A stretch of DNA of 64,000 nucleotides from Bacillota bacterium (lineage in GTDB: Bacteria; Bacillota; Clostridia; DSM-8532): assembly GCA_023411795.1 (NCBI GenBank), contig JAEYOK010000010.1:1-64000 (forward strand), written 5' to 3'. The translations under genes and the position numbers were made by a program. The notes beneath the pieces were generated by a model. The model did not search any database, had not been told where the DNA came from, and worked only from the letters and a program-made list of their open reading frames with translations. Positions 1-7,168 of this stretch are shown piece by piece (within the stretch, counting starts at the first letter, position 1; each line of letters opens with the position of its first letter).

Positions 1-59
1 AAATATGATGTAACTATACGTATCTTTTCCTCGATTGGTATTTTGATTTTTTGTGGCAT
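1..59 (-). CDS. Transposase OrfA-like N-terminus, partial
   Basis: Only 19 codons are in the window, reading MPQKIKIPIEEKIRIVTSY. The basic start followed by an EEKIRIV helix is typical of the helix-turn-helix N-terminus of IS3-family OrfA proteins, which bind the ends of the element. The ATG at 59-57 is preceded by a GGGGGTG ribosome-binding site that is buried in one arm of the hairpin at 66-115. The family call rests on a short stretch plus the context of the IS-like end. Another helix-turn-helix transposase family cannot be excluded. Confidence 0.5.
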   Translation of the reverse strand, partial: MPQKIKIPIEEKIRIVTSY

Positions 60-65
60 AAAAAC

Positions 66-115
66 ACCCCCAGAGATTAACAATGATTTTATTATTCATT
101 GTCTACTCTGGGGGT
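66..115 (-). promoter_or_regulatory. Hairpin hiding the transposase ribosome-binding site
   Basis: ACCCCCAGAG and CTCTGGGGGT form an outer stem of about ten pairs, and CAATGA/TCATTG form an inner one. On the minus strand the second arm contains GGGGGTG, the likely Shine-Dalgarno of the transposase start at 59. RNA folding would therefore block translation. It could also stop transcription entering from outside. Confidence 0.55.
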
Positions 116-178
116 AGCATATCAAAAGCTTTGAGACAGCCTCTAAAAATGCGAATTCCTTAAATATTATTTATTAAA

Positions 179-1117
179 TTATGCCTGTGTGGTATAAGGA
201 GCTTCCTGAGATTTTCCCAACAATTCTTTGAACTTCTTGCTCATACCTTGCAGCTTGCCATATAAATCATAGCTAGGTTGCGCGCCATAAGCTACCTTTA
301 AATAATTAGTCATCATGTATATCATAATAATTGAGTCAAGAACGGCCCATTTTATTACAAGTACAAATGCTATTGTAAGAGCCCAGGCAATCGGCATAGC
401 TAAACCGTTTTCAATGCTGTCTATTCCACCGAACACACCTTTTGATATTGGTAGGAAAATAAGAAAAGTAATAAGGGAGAAAATGAGTAAGAACAATAAT
501 ATTTTTCCACCGGTTTTTAGTATGGTCTTCCAATTCTGTGCATATAAAACTACGCCATCTGCTGCACTCTTCCAAACGTTCTGGCCTTCATTTAAGAATA
601 TATATGCCATAATACATTCGTCAACATAGTTTAATACGATATCTACAAATATGTTTAATATTTGTGTAAGGCCTTTTACACCGGGGATAAACTTTAAGAA
701 TTCACCAAGACTACCGATAGCTCGCTGAATTTGCTTAACGCTTCCGCTTATCAGTCTGTCGAGACCAAATAGTACATTGGATGCTACAAAGAATTTCTTA
801 ACCTTTGATACACCATAATTATACATATTAAAGCCATCAGGTACGCTACCATTGATTGTCAAGTCAGCAATAACGGCAACATGAGCGGCTTTTATCATGT
901 AATTTATGTAATCTCTAACAAACCGATAAATAGCCCAACCACCACCAGCAAAAATTGCAAAGCATACAAAAGCAAAGAACCCATCGGGTTTAATAGCACC
1001 TAGAAGAAAAACAACAATGGCGGTATAAATACAGATTCCCAAGAAAAAAATAAAATAGGCCAGTAAACGAATTAACATGAAAGGAATAGTCTTAGCTACA
1101 ATTGCAGATGGTTTCAT
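179..1117 (-). CDS. Polytopic membrane protein, possibly CTL-like
   Basis: This is a 312-residue integral membrane protein of unconfirmed function. The start is the ATG at 1117, preceded by GAGGAGGT; the longer reading frame upstream has no such site. Hydrophobic segments lie near residues 10-40 and 45-65, with two or three more in the last third. A central stretch (VDECIMAYIFLNEG, then KSAADGVVLYAQNW) and a later LDSIIMIYMMTNYLKVAY recall the C-terminal signature of eukaryotic choline-transporter-like (CTL) proteins. That resemblance is from memory and weak. The gene stands alone between an IS end and the divergent yqeG-like gene. Confidence 0.5.
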   Translation of the reverse strand: MKPSAIVAKTIPFMLIRLLAYFIFFLGICIYTAIVVFLLGAIKPDGFFAFVCFAIFAGGGWAIYRFVRDYINYMIKAAHVAVIADLTINGSVPDGFNMYNYGVSKVKKFFVASNVLFGLDRLISGSVKQIQRAIGSLGEFLKFIPGVKGLTQILNIFVDIVLNYVDECIMAYIFLNEGQNVWKSAADGVVLYAQNWKTILKTGGKILLFLLIFSLITFLIFLPISKGVFGGIDSIENGLAMPIAWALTIAFVLVIKWAVLDSIIMIYMMTNYLKVAYGAQPSYDLYGKLQGMSKKFKELLGKSQEAPYTTQA

Positions 1118-1311
1118 TATAGAGGACCTCCTCATTTCATATATTTGGAAATAATATATCATAGTTAATACATTCGAGCAATCATCCTTAGGGTGATTTT
1201 TGTATTTTTTTGCAATTTCATTACGGTTGCGCAATAATAAAATCTAGTGTAAGCTAATAAAAAGTATATGATCAATAAACTATATGTATGAAATAAAGCT
1301 TGGAGGTACAG

Positions 1312-1815
1312 ATGAAGCAACTCTTTGCACCGGATTCGTATATAAACTCAATTTTTAATATTACTCCGGAGATGCTTAAAAACAAAGGTATATATGGTCT
1401 TATACTTGATATAGATAATACATTGGTAGCAACCCATGTTAAGGATGCAGGGGAAAGGGTTAGCAATTATATTAAAACCCTGACGGATAACGGAATTAAA
1501 GCTGTTATAGTTTCTAACGGTCGCAAACATCGTGTAGAGGCATTTTGTCAGCCATTAAACATTGATTTCATTTATAAAGCACATAAGCCATTAAGTAAAG
1601 GTTTAGAGAAAGCTATCGATATAATGAATCTTAAGAAGGAACAGGTTGCAATTATTGGAGACCAGTTATTTACTGACATTTTAGGTGGTAATCTTAAGGG
1701 TATCTATACAATTCTAATAAAGCCTATTGATTTAGAAGAACCTCTTTTCATCAGAATTAAAAGAATAATAGAAAAGCCTTTTTTGATAAAGAAGGAATAT
1801 AAAGATATATTTTAG
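1312..1815 (+). CDS. yqeG: YqeG family HAD IIIA-type phosphatase
   Basis: A 167-residue HAD-superfamily phosphatase of the YqeG type, a small cytoplasmic group whose substrate is not settled here. Motif I is DIDNTL at residues 33-38, with the nucleophile and acid aspartates at 33 and 35. Motif II is the SNGRKHR region near residue 69. Motif IV is GDQLFTDILGGN near 117-128. Length fits the family. The ATG at 1312 is chosen because GGAGGT lies seven bases upstream; an in-frame TTG at 1300 would overlap that site. In Bacillus yqeG neighbours GTPase and shikimate genes; here a ComFB-like gene follows. Confidence 0.85.
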   Translation: MKQLFAPDSYINSIFNITPEMLKNKGIYGLILDIDNTLVATHVKDAGERVSNYIKTLTDNGIKAVIVSNGRKHRVEAFCQPLNIDFIYKAHKPLSKGLEKAIDIMNLKKEQVAIIGDQLFTDILGGNLKGIYTILIKPIDLEEPLFIRIKRIIEKPFLIKKEYKDIF

Positions 1816-1882
1816 AAAAGTTTAGTGTATTTTAATTAATAATATGCTAGAATCTAGAGAGAACCACGTAGGAGGGCTGTCT

Positions 1883-2164
1883 ATGCATCTGATGAAAAAT
1901 TACATGGAAGAAATCGTCTTAAGCTCAATGGATGATATATTAAAAGATATTAATATGTGTACTTGTGAGCGCTGCAGATACGATATTGCGGCTAAAGCTC
2001 TCAATGATTTGCCACCTCAGTATATTGTAACTGAAAAAGGTGAGATATACTCTAAAATTAACAACCTTAAAATCCAATTTGAGGTAGATATAATTTCTGC
2101 TATTACAAAGGCAGCAATTATAGTTAAGAGAAAACCTAACCATAATATAGAGCAAATCGTATGA
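1883..2164 (+). CDS. ComFB family protein
   Basis: A 93-residue protein matching the late-competence ComFB family. The diagnostic stretch is MCTCERCRYDIAAKALN, holding three cysteines in CxCxxC spacing that may bind a metal, followed by LPPQYIVTEKG. In Bacillus comFB lies within the comF operon but is dispensable for transformation, and its molecular role is unclear. The start at 1883 follows GGAGGG. It is separated from yqeG by 67 bases on the same strand and ends just before a terminator at 2224. No other competence gene is in the window. Confidence 0.8.
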   Translation: MHLMKNYMEEIVLSSMDDILKDINMCTCERCRYDIAAKALNDLPPQYIVTEKGEIYSKINNLKIQFEVDIISAITKAAIIVKRKPNHNIEQIV

Positions 2165-2214
2165 TTGAAATCATCAAGAAAATAGGAATTAAACAGAAAA
2201 AATGATATAAACTA

Positions 2215-2244
2215 TTGTAAATTAAAATACCCTTATGCTATAAT
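2215..2244 (+). promoter_or_regulatory. Promoter for rpsB
   Basis: TTGTAA (2215-2220) and TATAAT (2239-2244) are separated by 18 bases, a good sigma-A match. It would start transcription near 2251, giving a leader of about 110 bases before rpsB. The -10 box lies inside the loop of the hairpin at 2224-2259. Confidence 0.6.
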
Positions 2245-2259
2245 GTTACGGGTATTTTT
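2224..2259 (+). terminator. Intrinsic terminator after comFB-like gene
   Basis: AAAATACCC (2224-2232) pairs with GGGTATTTT (2250-2258) around a 17-base loop, ending in five T residues. The loop also carries the -10 box of the rpsB promoter. Confidence 0.6.
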
Positions 2260-2361
2260 AATACACACGTCATTTGATTTGTAAAGCTGTGCTCAATTAT
2301 GTTTATTGGGTTCTTTACAAAGAAGAAGATGACGGAGGAAAAAAACAAGGAGGACATTATT

Positions 2362-3156
2362 ATGTCAGTAATTTCTATGAAACAGCTGCTGGAAGCAGGT
2401 GTGCACTTTGGTCACCAGACAAGAAGATGGAACCCTAAAATGGCTGAATACATCTTCACTGAAAGAAATGGTATTTATATCATTGATCTTCAAAAGACCG
2501 TCAAGAAAATTGATGAAGCTTATTTCTTCATCAGAGACCTCGTAATGGATGGCGGAAGCATTCTATTTGTAGGAACTAAAAAGCAGGCACAAGATGCTAT
2601 CAAAGAAGAAGCTGAGCGTTGTGGACAATACTATGTAAACAACAGATGGCTTGGCGGTATGCTTACAAACTTTAAAACAATCAGAAGGAGTATAGATAGA
2701 CTCCTGGCTCTTAAGAAGATGGAATCAGATGGTACCTTTGATGTTCTTCCTAAGAAAGAGGTCAGCAAATTAAATCTTGAAATGGAAAAGCTTGAAAAAA
2801 ATCTCGGCGGTATTGTTGAGATGAAAAAGCTTCCTGTTGCTTTGTTTATTGTAGACCCTAAAAAAGAGAGAACCGCTATACTGGAAGCCAGAATACTGGG
2901 TATTCCTATTGTGGCTATTGTTGATACTAACTGTGATCCTGATGAAGTTGATTATGTAATTCCCGGTAATGATGACGCCATCAGAGCAGTTAAGCTTATA
3001 AGTGGAAAAATCGCAGACGCCATTATAGAATCTAGACAGGGCGAAATGGGATCTGCTGCTGTTTCAGAGTCAGTTGATGACGAAAAGGATGAGAACAATT
3101 ATGTTGAAAGCGCTGAACAAGATCCTGACTCAGAAGAAATAGTAGAGAATGAATAA
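2362..3156 (+). CDS. rpsB: 30S ribosomal protein S2
   Basis: A 264-residue S2, recognised by MKQLLEAGVHFGHQTRRWNP at the N-terminus and the conserved VDTNCDPDEVDYVIPGNDDA near the C-terminus. S2 joins late in small-subunit assembly and helps bind S1. The start is the ATG at 2362 behind AAGGAGG; in-frame upstream codons are not conserved. An acidic tail follows residue 230. It begins the rpsB-tsf-pyrH-frr cluster, with 26 bases before tsf. Confidence 0.97.
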   Translation: MSVISMKQLLEAGVHFGHQTRRWNPKMAEYIFTERNGIYIIDLQKTVKKIDEAYFFIRDLVMDGGSILFVGTKKQAQDAIKEEAERCGQYYVNNRWLGGMLTNFKTIRRSIDRLLALKKMESDGTFDVLPKKEVSKLNLEMEKLEKNLGGIVEMKKLPVALFIVDPKKERTAILEARILGIPIVAIVDTNCDPDEVDYVIPGNDDAIRAVKLISGKIADAIIESRQGEMGSAAVSESVDDEKDENNYVESAEQDPDSEEIVENE

Positions 3157-3182
3157 TTAATCACTAAATAGGAGGATTTAAA

Positions 3183-3830
3183 ATGGAAATAAGTGCTAGT
3201 TTGGTAAAAGATCTCAGAGATCGTACCGGCGCAGGTATGATGGACTGCAAAAAAGCTTTATCTGAAACAAATGGCGATATAGAAAAAGCTATAGAGTATC
3301 TTCGTGAGAAGGGTATAGCTAAAGCAGCTAAAAAAGTTGGAAGACTTGCATCTGAAGGTATTGTTGAGTCATATATTCATGGTGGCGGAAGAATTGGTGT
3401 TCTTGTAGAAGTTAATATTGAAACTGACTTTGCTGCTAAGAATGAAGATTTCAGGGCTTTTGTAAAGGATGTAGCAATGCAGATTGCTGCTATGAGTCCT
3501 TTATATGTGAGAAGAGAAGAAGTTCCTTCTGAGAAGATCGAAAAAGAGAAGGAAATTCTTAAGGCTCAAGCAATTAACGAAGGTAAACCTGCCAATATAG
3601 CTGAAAAGATGGTAAATGGCAGAATTGAAAAGTATTATACTGAGATATGCCTGCTGGAACAGCCTTTCATTAAGGACAGTGACAAAACTGTAGAACAGGT
3701 TCTGAAGGAAAAAATCTCTACGATAGGTGAAAACATTAATATCAGAAGATTTGTTCGCTTCGAAATGGGCGAAGGTCTTGAGAAAAAAGAAGAGAATTTC
3801 GCAGAAGAAGTTATGAAACAGATAAAATAG
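3183..3830 (+). CDS. tsf: Elongation factor Ts
   Basis: The 215-residue EF-Ts is the guanine-nucleotide exchange factor for EF-Tu. The N-terminal UBA-like domain (VKDLRDRTGAGMMDCKKAL) is followed by the TDFAAKNEDF motif that contacts EF-Tu. The length matches the short single-core form common in Clostridia, without the longer proteobacterial insertions. AGGAGG lies seven bases before the ATG. It is co-transcribed with rpsB, and a terminator follows at 3839. Confidence 0.97.
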   Translation: MEISASLVKDLRDRTGAGMMDCKKALSETNGDIEKAIEYLREKGIAKAAKKVGRLASEGIVESYIHGGGRIGVLVEVNIETDFAAKNEDFRAFVKDVAMQIAAMSPLYVRREEVPSEKIEKEKEILKAQAINEGKPANIAEKMVNGRIEKYYTEICLLEQPFIKDSDKTVEQVLKEKISTIGENINIRRFVRFEMGEGLEKKEENFAEEVMKQIK

Positions 3831-3838
3831 TTTCTGGA

Positions 3839-3875
3839 AGGGGGTATATCGATAATTGTCATATACTCCCTTTTT
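3839..3875 (+). terminator. Intrinsic terminator after tsf
   Basis: AGGGGGTATAT (3839-3849) pairs with ATATACTCCCT (3861-3871) with one G-T wobble, and the arm runs into TTTTT. It separates rpsB-tsf from pyrH-frr, so some read-through or a separate pyrH promoter is expected. Confidence 0.85.
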
Positions 3876-3916
3876 AGTATGTAATTTTATTTCATCTAGT
3901 ATTTTTCGGAGGTATT

Positions 3917-4630
3917 ATGGGATTAAAGTATAAGCGTATTATGTTAAAGATCAGCGGAGAAGCTTTATCCGGAGATAAAAGCATGGGGATTGACAGCTCG
4001 ATACTAGCTGATATCAGTGATAAAATAAAAGCTGCATGGGAAATGGGTGCTGAAATCGGTATAGTTGTAGGTGGCGGAAATTTTTGGAGAGGGCGAAGCA
4101 GTATAGGTATGGACAGAACTACCGCTGACCATATGGGAATGCTGGCAACAGTAATGAATTCACTGGCTCTTCAAGACGCACTGGAATCAAAAGGAGTTCC
4201 TACGAGAGTACAAACTGCCCTGGACATGCCAAGGATAGCTGAGTCATATATAAGAAGAAGGGCTGTAAGACATCTTGAAAAAAGAAGAGTTGTTATTTTT
4301 GCATGTGGAACCGGTAATCCATATTTTTCAACTGATACAGCAGCCGTACTTAGAGCTGCCGAGATTGAATCGGAAATAATTCTTCTGGCGAAAAACGTTG
4401 ATGCAGTATATGACAGTGATCCAAAGGTTAATCCGGAAGCCAAAAAGTTTGAAAAAATTAGCTTTATTGAGGTTCTACAGCGCCAGTTAGGGGTAATGGA
4501 CTCAACGGCTACTTCTCTTTGTATGGACAACAATATCCCAATACATGTATTCAGTATAAAAAATCCGGAAAATATCTTAAAGGTTTTAAACGGTGAGAAT
4601 GTTGGTACAATTGTTGCAAGGGAGGTTTAA
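3917..4630 (+). CDS. pyrH: UMP kinase
   Basis: A 237-residue bacterial UMP kinase of the amino-acid-kinase fold, converting UMP to UDP. The N-terminal KRIMLKISGEAL binds phosphate, and GGGNFWRGR at residues 52-60 is the UMP-binding loop. TGNPYFSTDTAA and KNVDAVYDSDPK are also family hallmarks. The enzyme is a hexamer usually activated by GTP and inhibited by UTP. The start follows GGAGG. The stop lies five bases before the frr ATG, so the two are one operon. Confidence 0.97.
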   Translation: MGLKYKRIMLKISGEALSGDKSMGIDSSILADISDKIKAAWEMGAEIGIVVGGGNFWRGRSSIGMDRTTADHMGMLATVMNSLALQDALESKGVPTRVQTALDMPRIAESYIRRRAVRHLEKRRVVIFACGTGNPYFSTDTAAVLRAAEIESEIILLAKNVDAVYDSDPKVNPEAKKFEKISFIEVLQRQLGVMDSTATSLCMDNNIPIHVFSIKNPENILKVLNGENVGTIVAREV

Positions 4631-4635
4631 TAATA

Positions 4636-5190
4636 ATGGTTAAGAATTATGAAGATTTCACCAAAAAGATGGAGAAAACTCTAAATGTTTTAAAGGAAGA
4701 ATTAGGTTCAATCCGTGCCGGCAGAGCTAATCCTCACCTTTTGGATAAGCTTACTGTTAATTATTACGGTACACCCACTAATATCTCTCAGCTTGCGAAC
4801 ATCCAAGTTCCCGAAGCCAGGCAAATAATAATACAGCCTTGGGATAGCAAAATACTTAATGATATTGTTAAAGCTATTCAAATGTCCGATTTAGGACTGA
4901 ACCCCAACAACGATGGTAAGGTAATTCGTCTTATTTTCCCGCCTCTTACTGAAGAAAGAAGACTTGATTTAACCAAAGAAGTAAAGAAGCTTGGTGAGAA
5001 CAGCAAGGTCGCAATTCGTCAGATTAGGCGTGATGCTGTCGAGAGTTTTAAAAAGAGTGAGAAAACTAAGGAAATTACCGAGGATGACCTAAAGATTGCA
5101 GAAAAGGACATCCAGAAGTTTACTGATGAAAACATAGAGAAGATTGATAAAATATTAGAAGCAAAAATTCAAGAAATTATGGAAGTATAA
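4636..5190 (+). CDS. frr: Ribosome recycling factor
   Basis: This 184-residue RRF splits post-termination ribosomes together with EF-G. Identifiers are the LGSIRAGRANPHLLDKL segment, PEARQIIIQPWD, and the C-terminal helices with RQIRRDAVESFKK. The length is standard. The start at 4636 has GGGAGG inside the end of pyrH, showing translational coupling. In many Firmicutes uppS and cdsA follow frr; here a terminator and an SRAP gene follow. Confidence 0.97.
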   Translation: MVKNYEDFTKKMEKTLNVLKEELGSIRAGRANPHLLDKLTVNYYGTPTNISQLANIQVPEARQIIIQPWDSKILNDIVKAIQMSDLGLNPNNDGKVIRLIFPPLTEERRLDLTKEVKKLGENSKVAIRQIRRDAVESFKKSEKTKEITEDDLKIAEKDIQKFTDENIEKIDKILEAKIQEIMEV

Positions 5191-5208
5191 TAATCTTTAA
5201 ATGATTTA

Positions 5209-5238
5209 AGGGGCTAAACATATTATTGTTTAGTCCCT
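5209..5238 (+). terminator. Terminator-like hairpin after frr
   Basis: AGGGGCTAAACA (5209-5220) pairs with TGTTTAGTCCCT (5227-5238) around a six-base loop. The trailing sequence is AT-rich but lacks a clean T-run, so termination may be partial. Confidence 0.7.
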
Positions 5239-5296
5239 ATTAATTGTAAATATGACTTTACATCATTACAATATTACGTTTTGTTAGGATATGTTT

Positions 5297-5962
5297 ATGT
5301 GCGGTAGATTTTATGTTCCTGAAGGCGATTTGGATGATTTTGCCGGTTTAGTATCCAAAATTGAAAAAGAATTACTGAAGAAAGCCGGGGAAGTTTCCCC
5401 AGGTGATTATGCTCCGGTCATTACACCCGGATTATTAGGTATTAATACTAATGACATTAGCACTGAAATTACTGCTGATGCTGTTCATGCTGTTAAATGG
5501 GGTTTTCCTGTATTAAAGGGGAGACCAATTATTAATGCCAGAAGTGAAACTGTAAAAGACAAACCTATGTTTAAGCTGCCTTATGCGAAACGCCGTTGTT
5601 TAGTTCCGGCAAGAGGTTTTTTTGAATGGAAAGATATTGATAAATCAATGGTAGAAAAAAACGAATTGAAGGATGCACGCAAAAAACGTATAAAACATTA
5701 TATATCATATATAGATTCAACAATGATGTATTTAGCAGGACTTTACTGGTTTTTTAAAGATAATGATGGTATTCAAAGACCTTATTTTACGATTTTAACC
5801 ACACAAGCTAATGAAGATATAAGAGCCATACACGATCGCATGCCTGTTATAATCAAGAATGATAATAAAGAAATATGGCTCAATGAAAGAAATATTGAAA
5901 GAATCGATCCATTACTTAAGCCATTAGAGCAAGGATTATTATCTGTTAAAGTCACCGATTAA
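5297..5962 (+). CDS. SRAP family abasic-site processing protein
   Basis: A 221-residue SRAP (HMCES/YedK) protein. The family crosslinks to abasic sites in single-stranded DNA through the amino-terminal cysteine after Met removal, shielding them during replication. The active-site set is present: Cys2 (MCGRFY), Asn80 (NARSE), Glu110 (ARGFFEW) and His179 (HDRMP). The start must be the ATG at 5297 so that Cys2 is exposed. A second ATG two codons upstream is too close to the AGGA ribosome-binding site and would bury the cysteine. It stands alone between two hairpins, upstream of a Xer-type recombinase. No SOS operator was recognised. Confidence 0.92.
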   Translation: MCGRFYVPEGDLDDFAGLVSKIEKELLKKAGEVSPGDYAPVITPGLLGINTNDISTEITADAVHAVKWGFPVLKGRPIINARSETVKDKPMFKLPYAKRRCLVPARGFFEWKDIDKSMVEKNELKDARKKRIKHYISYIDSTMMYLAGLYWFFKDNDGIQRPYFTILTTQANEDIRAIHDRMPVIIKNDNKEIWLNERNIERIDPLLKPLEQGLLSVKVTD

Positions 5963-6005
5963 GAAAAGACGAAAGAGAAGAGAACATACAAAACATTAAA
6001 AAAAT

Positions 6006-6049
6006 TATCTCACATTAGACAAAATAAAAATTTTGTTTAATAAGAGATA
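6006..6049 (+). terminator. Two-stem hairpin after SRAP gene
   Basis: TATCTC/GAGATA form the outer stem and ACAAAAT/ATTTTGT the inner stem around an A-rich loop. It separates the SRAP gene from the recombinase gene. There is no T-run after it, so it may be a weak terminator or an RNA-stabilising structure. Confidence 0.4.
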
Positions 6050-6142
6050 GGAAGTGGTATGAATATATCATAGATTAGTTCTTAATAACTTTTTGATCTC
6101 AAATTACCGATTATACTAATGATAAGTTTCGGAGGTTACTTT

Positions 6143-7123
6143 ATGATTAAAGAATATTCTGATATGCCTGATGTTGTGATTGAATTTCTTGATTATTTGC
6201 TTACTATCAGAAACAAATCCAAGAAAACTGTTTCTGAATACCATTATGATTTACGAACCTTCTTAAGGTTTATTAAGATAACTAAATATAACGCAGATGA
6301 AAAAGATTTAAAAAATCTATCTGTTAAAGAAATTACTATAGATGATATAAAAAAAATTGATCTTACAGATTTGTACAGCTTCATGGCTTATACCAGTCGT
6401 GAGCTTGATAATTCTGCTGTAACCCGTGCCCGTAAAGTTGCTTGTCTAAAATCCTTCTATAAATATCTACATACAAAAGTTAAACTAATTGATTATAATC
6501 CCGCAGCTGAGCTTGATTCACCGAAGCACGTTAAAAGGCTTCCAAAGTACTTAAATCTCAATGAAAGCGTTAATTTACTCCAAAGTGTTGATGGTAAGAA
6601 AAATGTAGCCCGTGACTATGCAATACTAGTATTGTTTATGAACTGTGGCCTTCGTCTTTCAGAACTTGTGGGAATAAATGTAAATAGTATTCGCGGAGAC
6701 ACGCTAACTGTTATTGGAAAAGGCAACAAAGAACGTACTATCTATTTAAATAAAGCTTGTCAAGACGCTATAGCAGCCTATAAGGCTGAACGAGATAAAC
6801 TCAAGGTGATTAAAGACCCGAAAGCTTTATTTTTAAGTGAGCGTAAGGTTCGCATAAGCCCAAAAACCGTTCAATATCTGGTTAAAAAGTATATTCAGGC
6901 CTCTGGTCTAGATCCTGACAAATACTCACCACATAAGCTTAGACATACAGCAGCAACCCTTATGTATAAGCATGGAAATGTGGATATACGCGCACTACAA
7001 GCCATTTTAGGTCATGAAAGCATTGCGACTACAGAAATCTACACCCATGTGGACGATGAGCAACTCAGAGAAGCGGTTAAAAGCAATCCCCTCTCCTCTA
7101 TTTCACCCAAACATAAAGAATAG
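6143..7123 (+). CDS. Tyrosine recombinase, XerC/XerD-like
   Basis: A 326-residue tyrosine recombinase. An N-terminal SAM-like core-binding domain (residues 1 to about 120) precedes the catalytic domain, with all six active-site residues visible: Arg171 (GLRLSEL), Lys193 (GKGNKER), His254 and Arg257 (HKLRHT), His281 (GHES) and the nucleophile Tyr290 (EIYTHV). Such proteins resolve chromosome dimers at dif or integrate mobile elements. The length and the LGHESIATTEIYTHV end are Xer-like. The start at 6143 follows GGAGG. It is a single gene with no adjacent integrase-type att sites or excisionase, so a housekeeping Xer role is more likely than phage integration. Confidence 0.88.
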   Translation: MIKEYSDMPDVVIEFLDYLLTIRNKSKKTVSEYHYDLRTFLRFIKITKYNADEKDLKNLSVKEITIDDIKKIDLTDLYSFMAYTSRELDNSAVTRARKVACLKSFYKYLHTKVKLIDYNPAAELDSPKHVKRLPKYLNLNESVNLLQSVDGKKNVARDYAILVLFMNCGLRLSELVGINVNSIRGDTLTVIGKGNKERTIYLNKACQDAIAAYKAERDKLKVIKDPKALFLSERKVRISPKTVQYLVKKYIQASGLDPDKYSPHKLRHTAATLMYKHGNVDIRALQAILGHESIATTEIYTHVDDEQLREAVKSNPLSSISPKHKE

Positions 7124-7153
7124 AGGAGCGCGTCATGCGCTCCCCTAATTTTT
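7123..7153. terminator. Bidirectional terminator between xer and M18 gene
   Basis: GAGGAGCGC (7123-7131) pairs with GCGCTCCCC (7137-7145) around GTCAT, followed by AATTTTT on the plus strand. It lies between convergent genes and can serve both. Confidence 0.8.
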
Positions 7154-7168
7154 ATAGTATACTCTTCC

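Larger units (their letters stand above)
1..144 (-). mobile_element. Insertion sequence end, partial (IS3/IS150-like)
   Basis: The element runs off the left edge, so only its 5' end is visible. On the minus strand it opens at about 144 with AGAGGCTGTCTCAAAG, which resembles terminal inverted repeats of several Firmicutes insertion sequences. An inverted repeat follows at 66-115, then the first codons of a transposase-like protein at 59-57. The outer boundary is inferred from the look of the terminal sequence; the other end and any target duplication lie outside the window. It sits 34 bases beyond the stop codon of the neighbouring membrane protein gene and does not interrupt it. Confidence 0.55.

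Noticed and set aside
5963..6142. dif-like or att site beside the Xer gene
   Set aside because: No 28-base site with paired XerC/XerD half-sites was recognised; only an ordinary hairpin is present.
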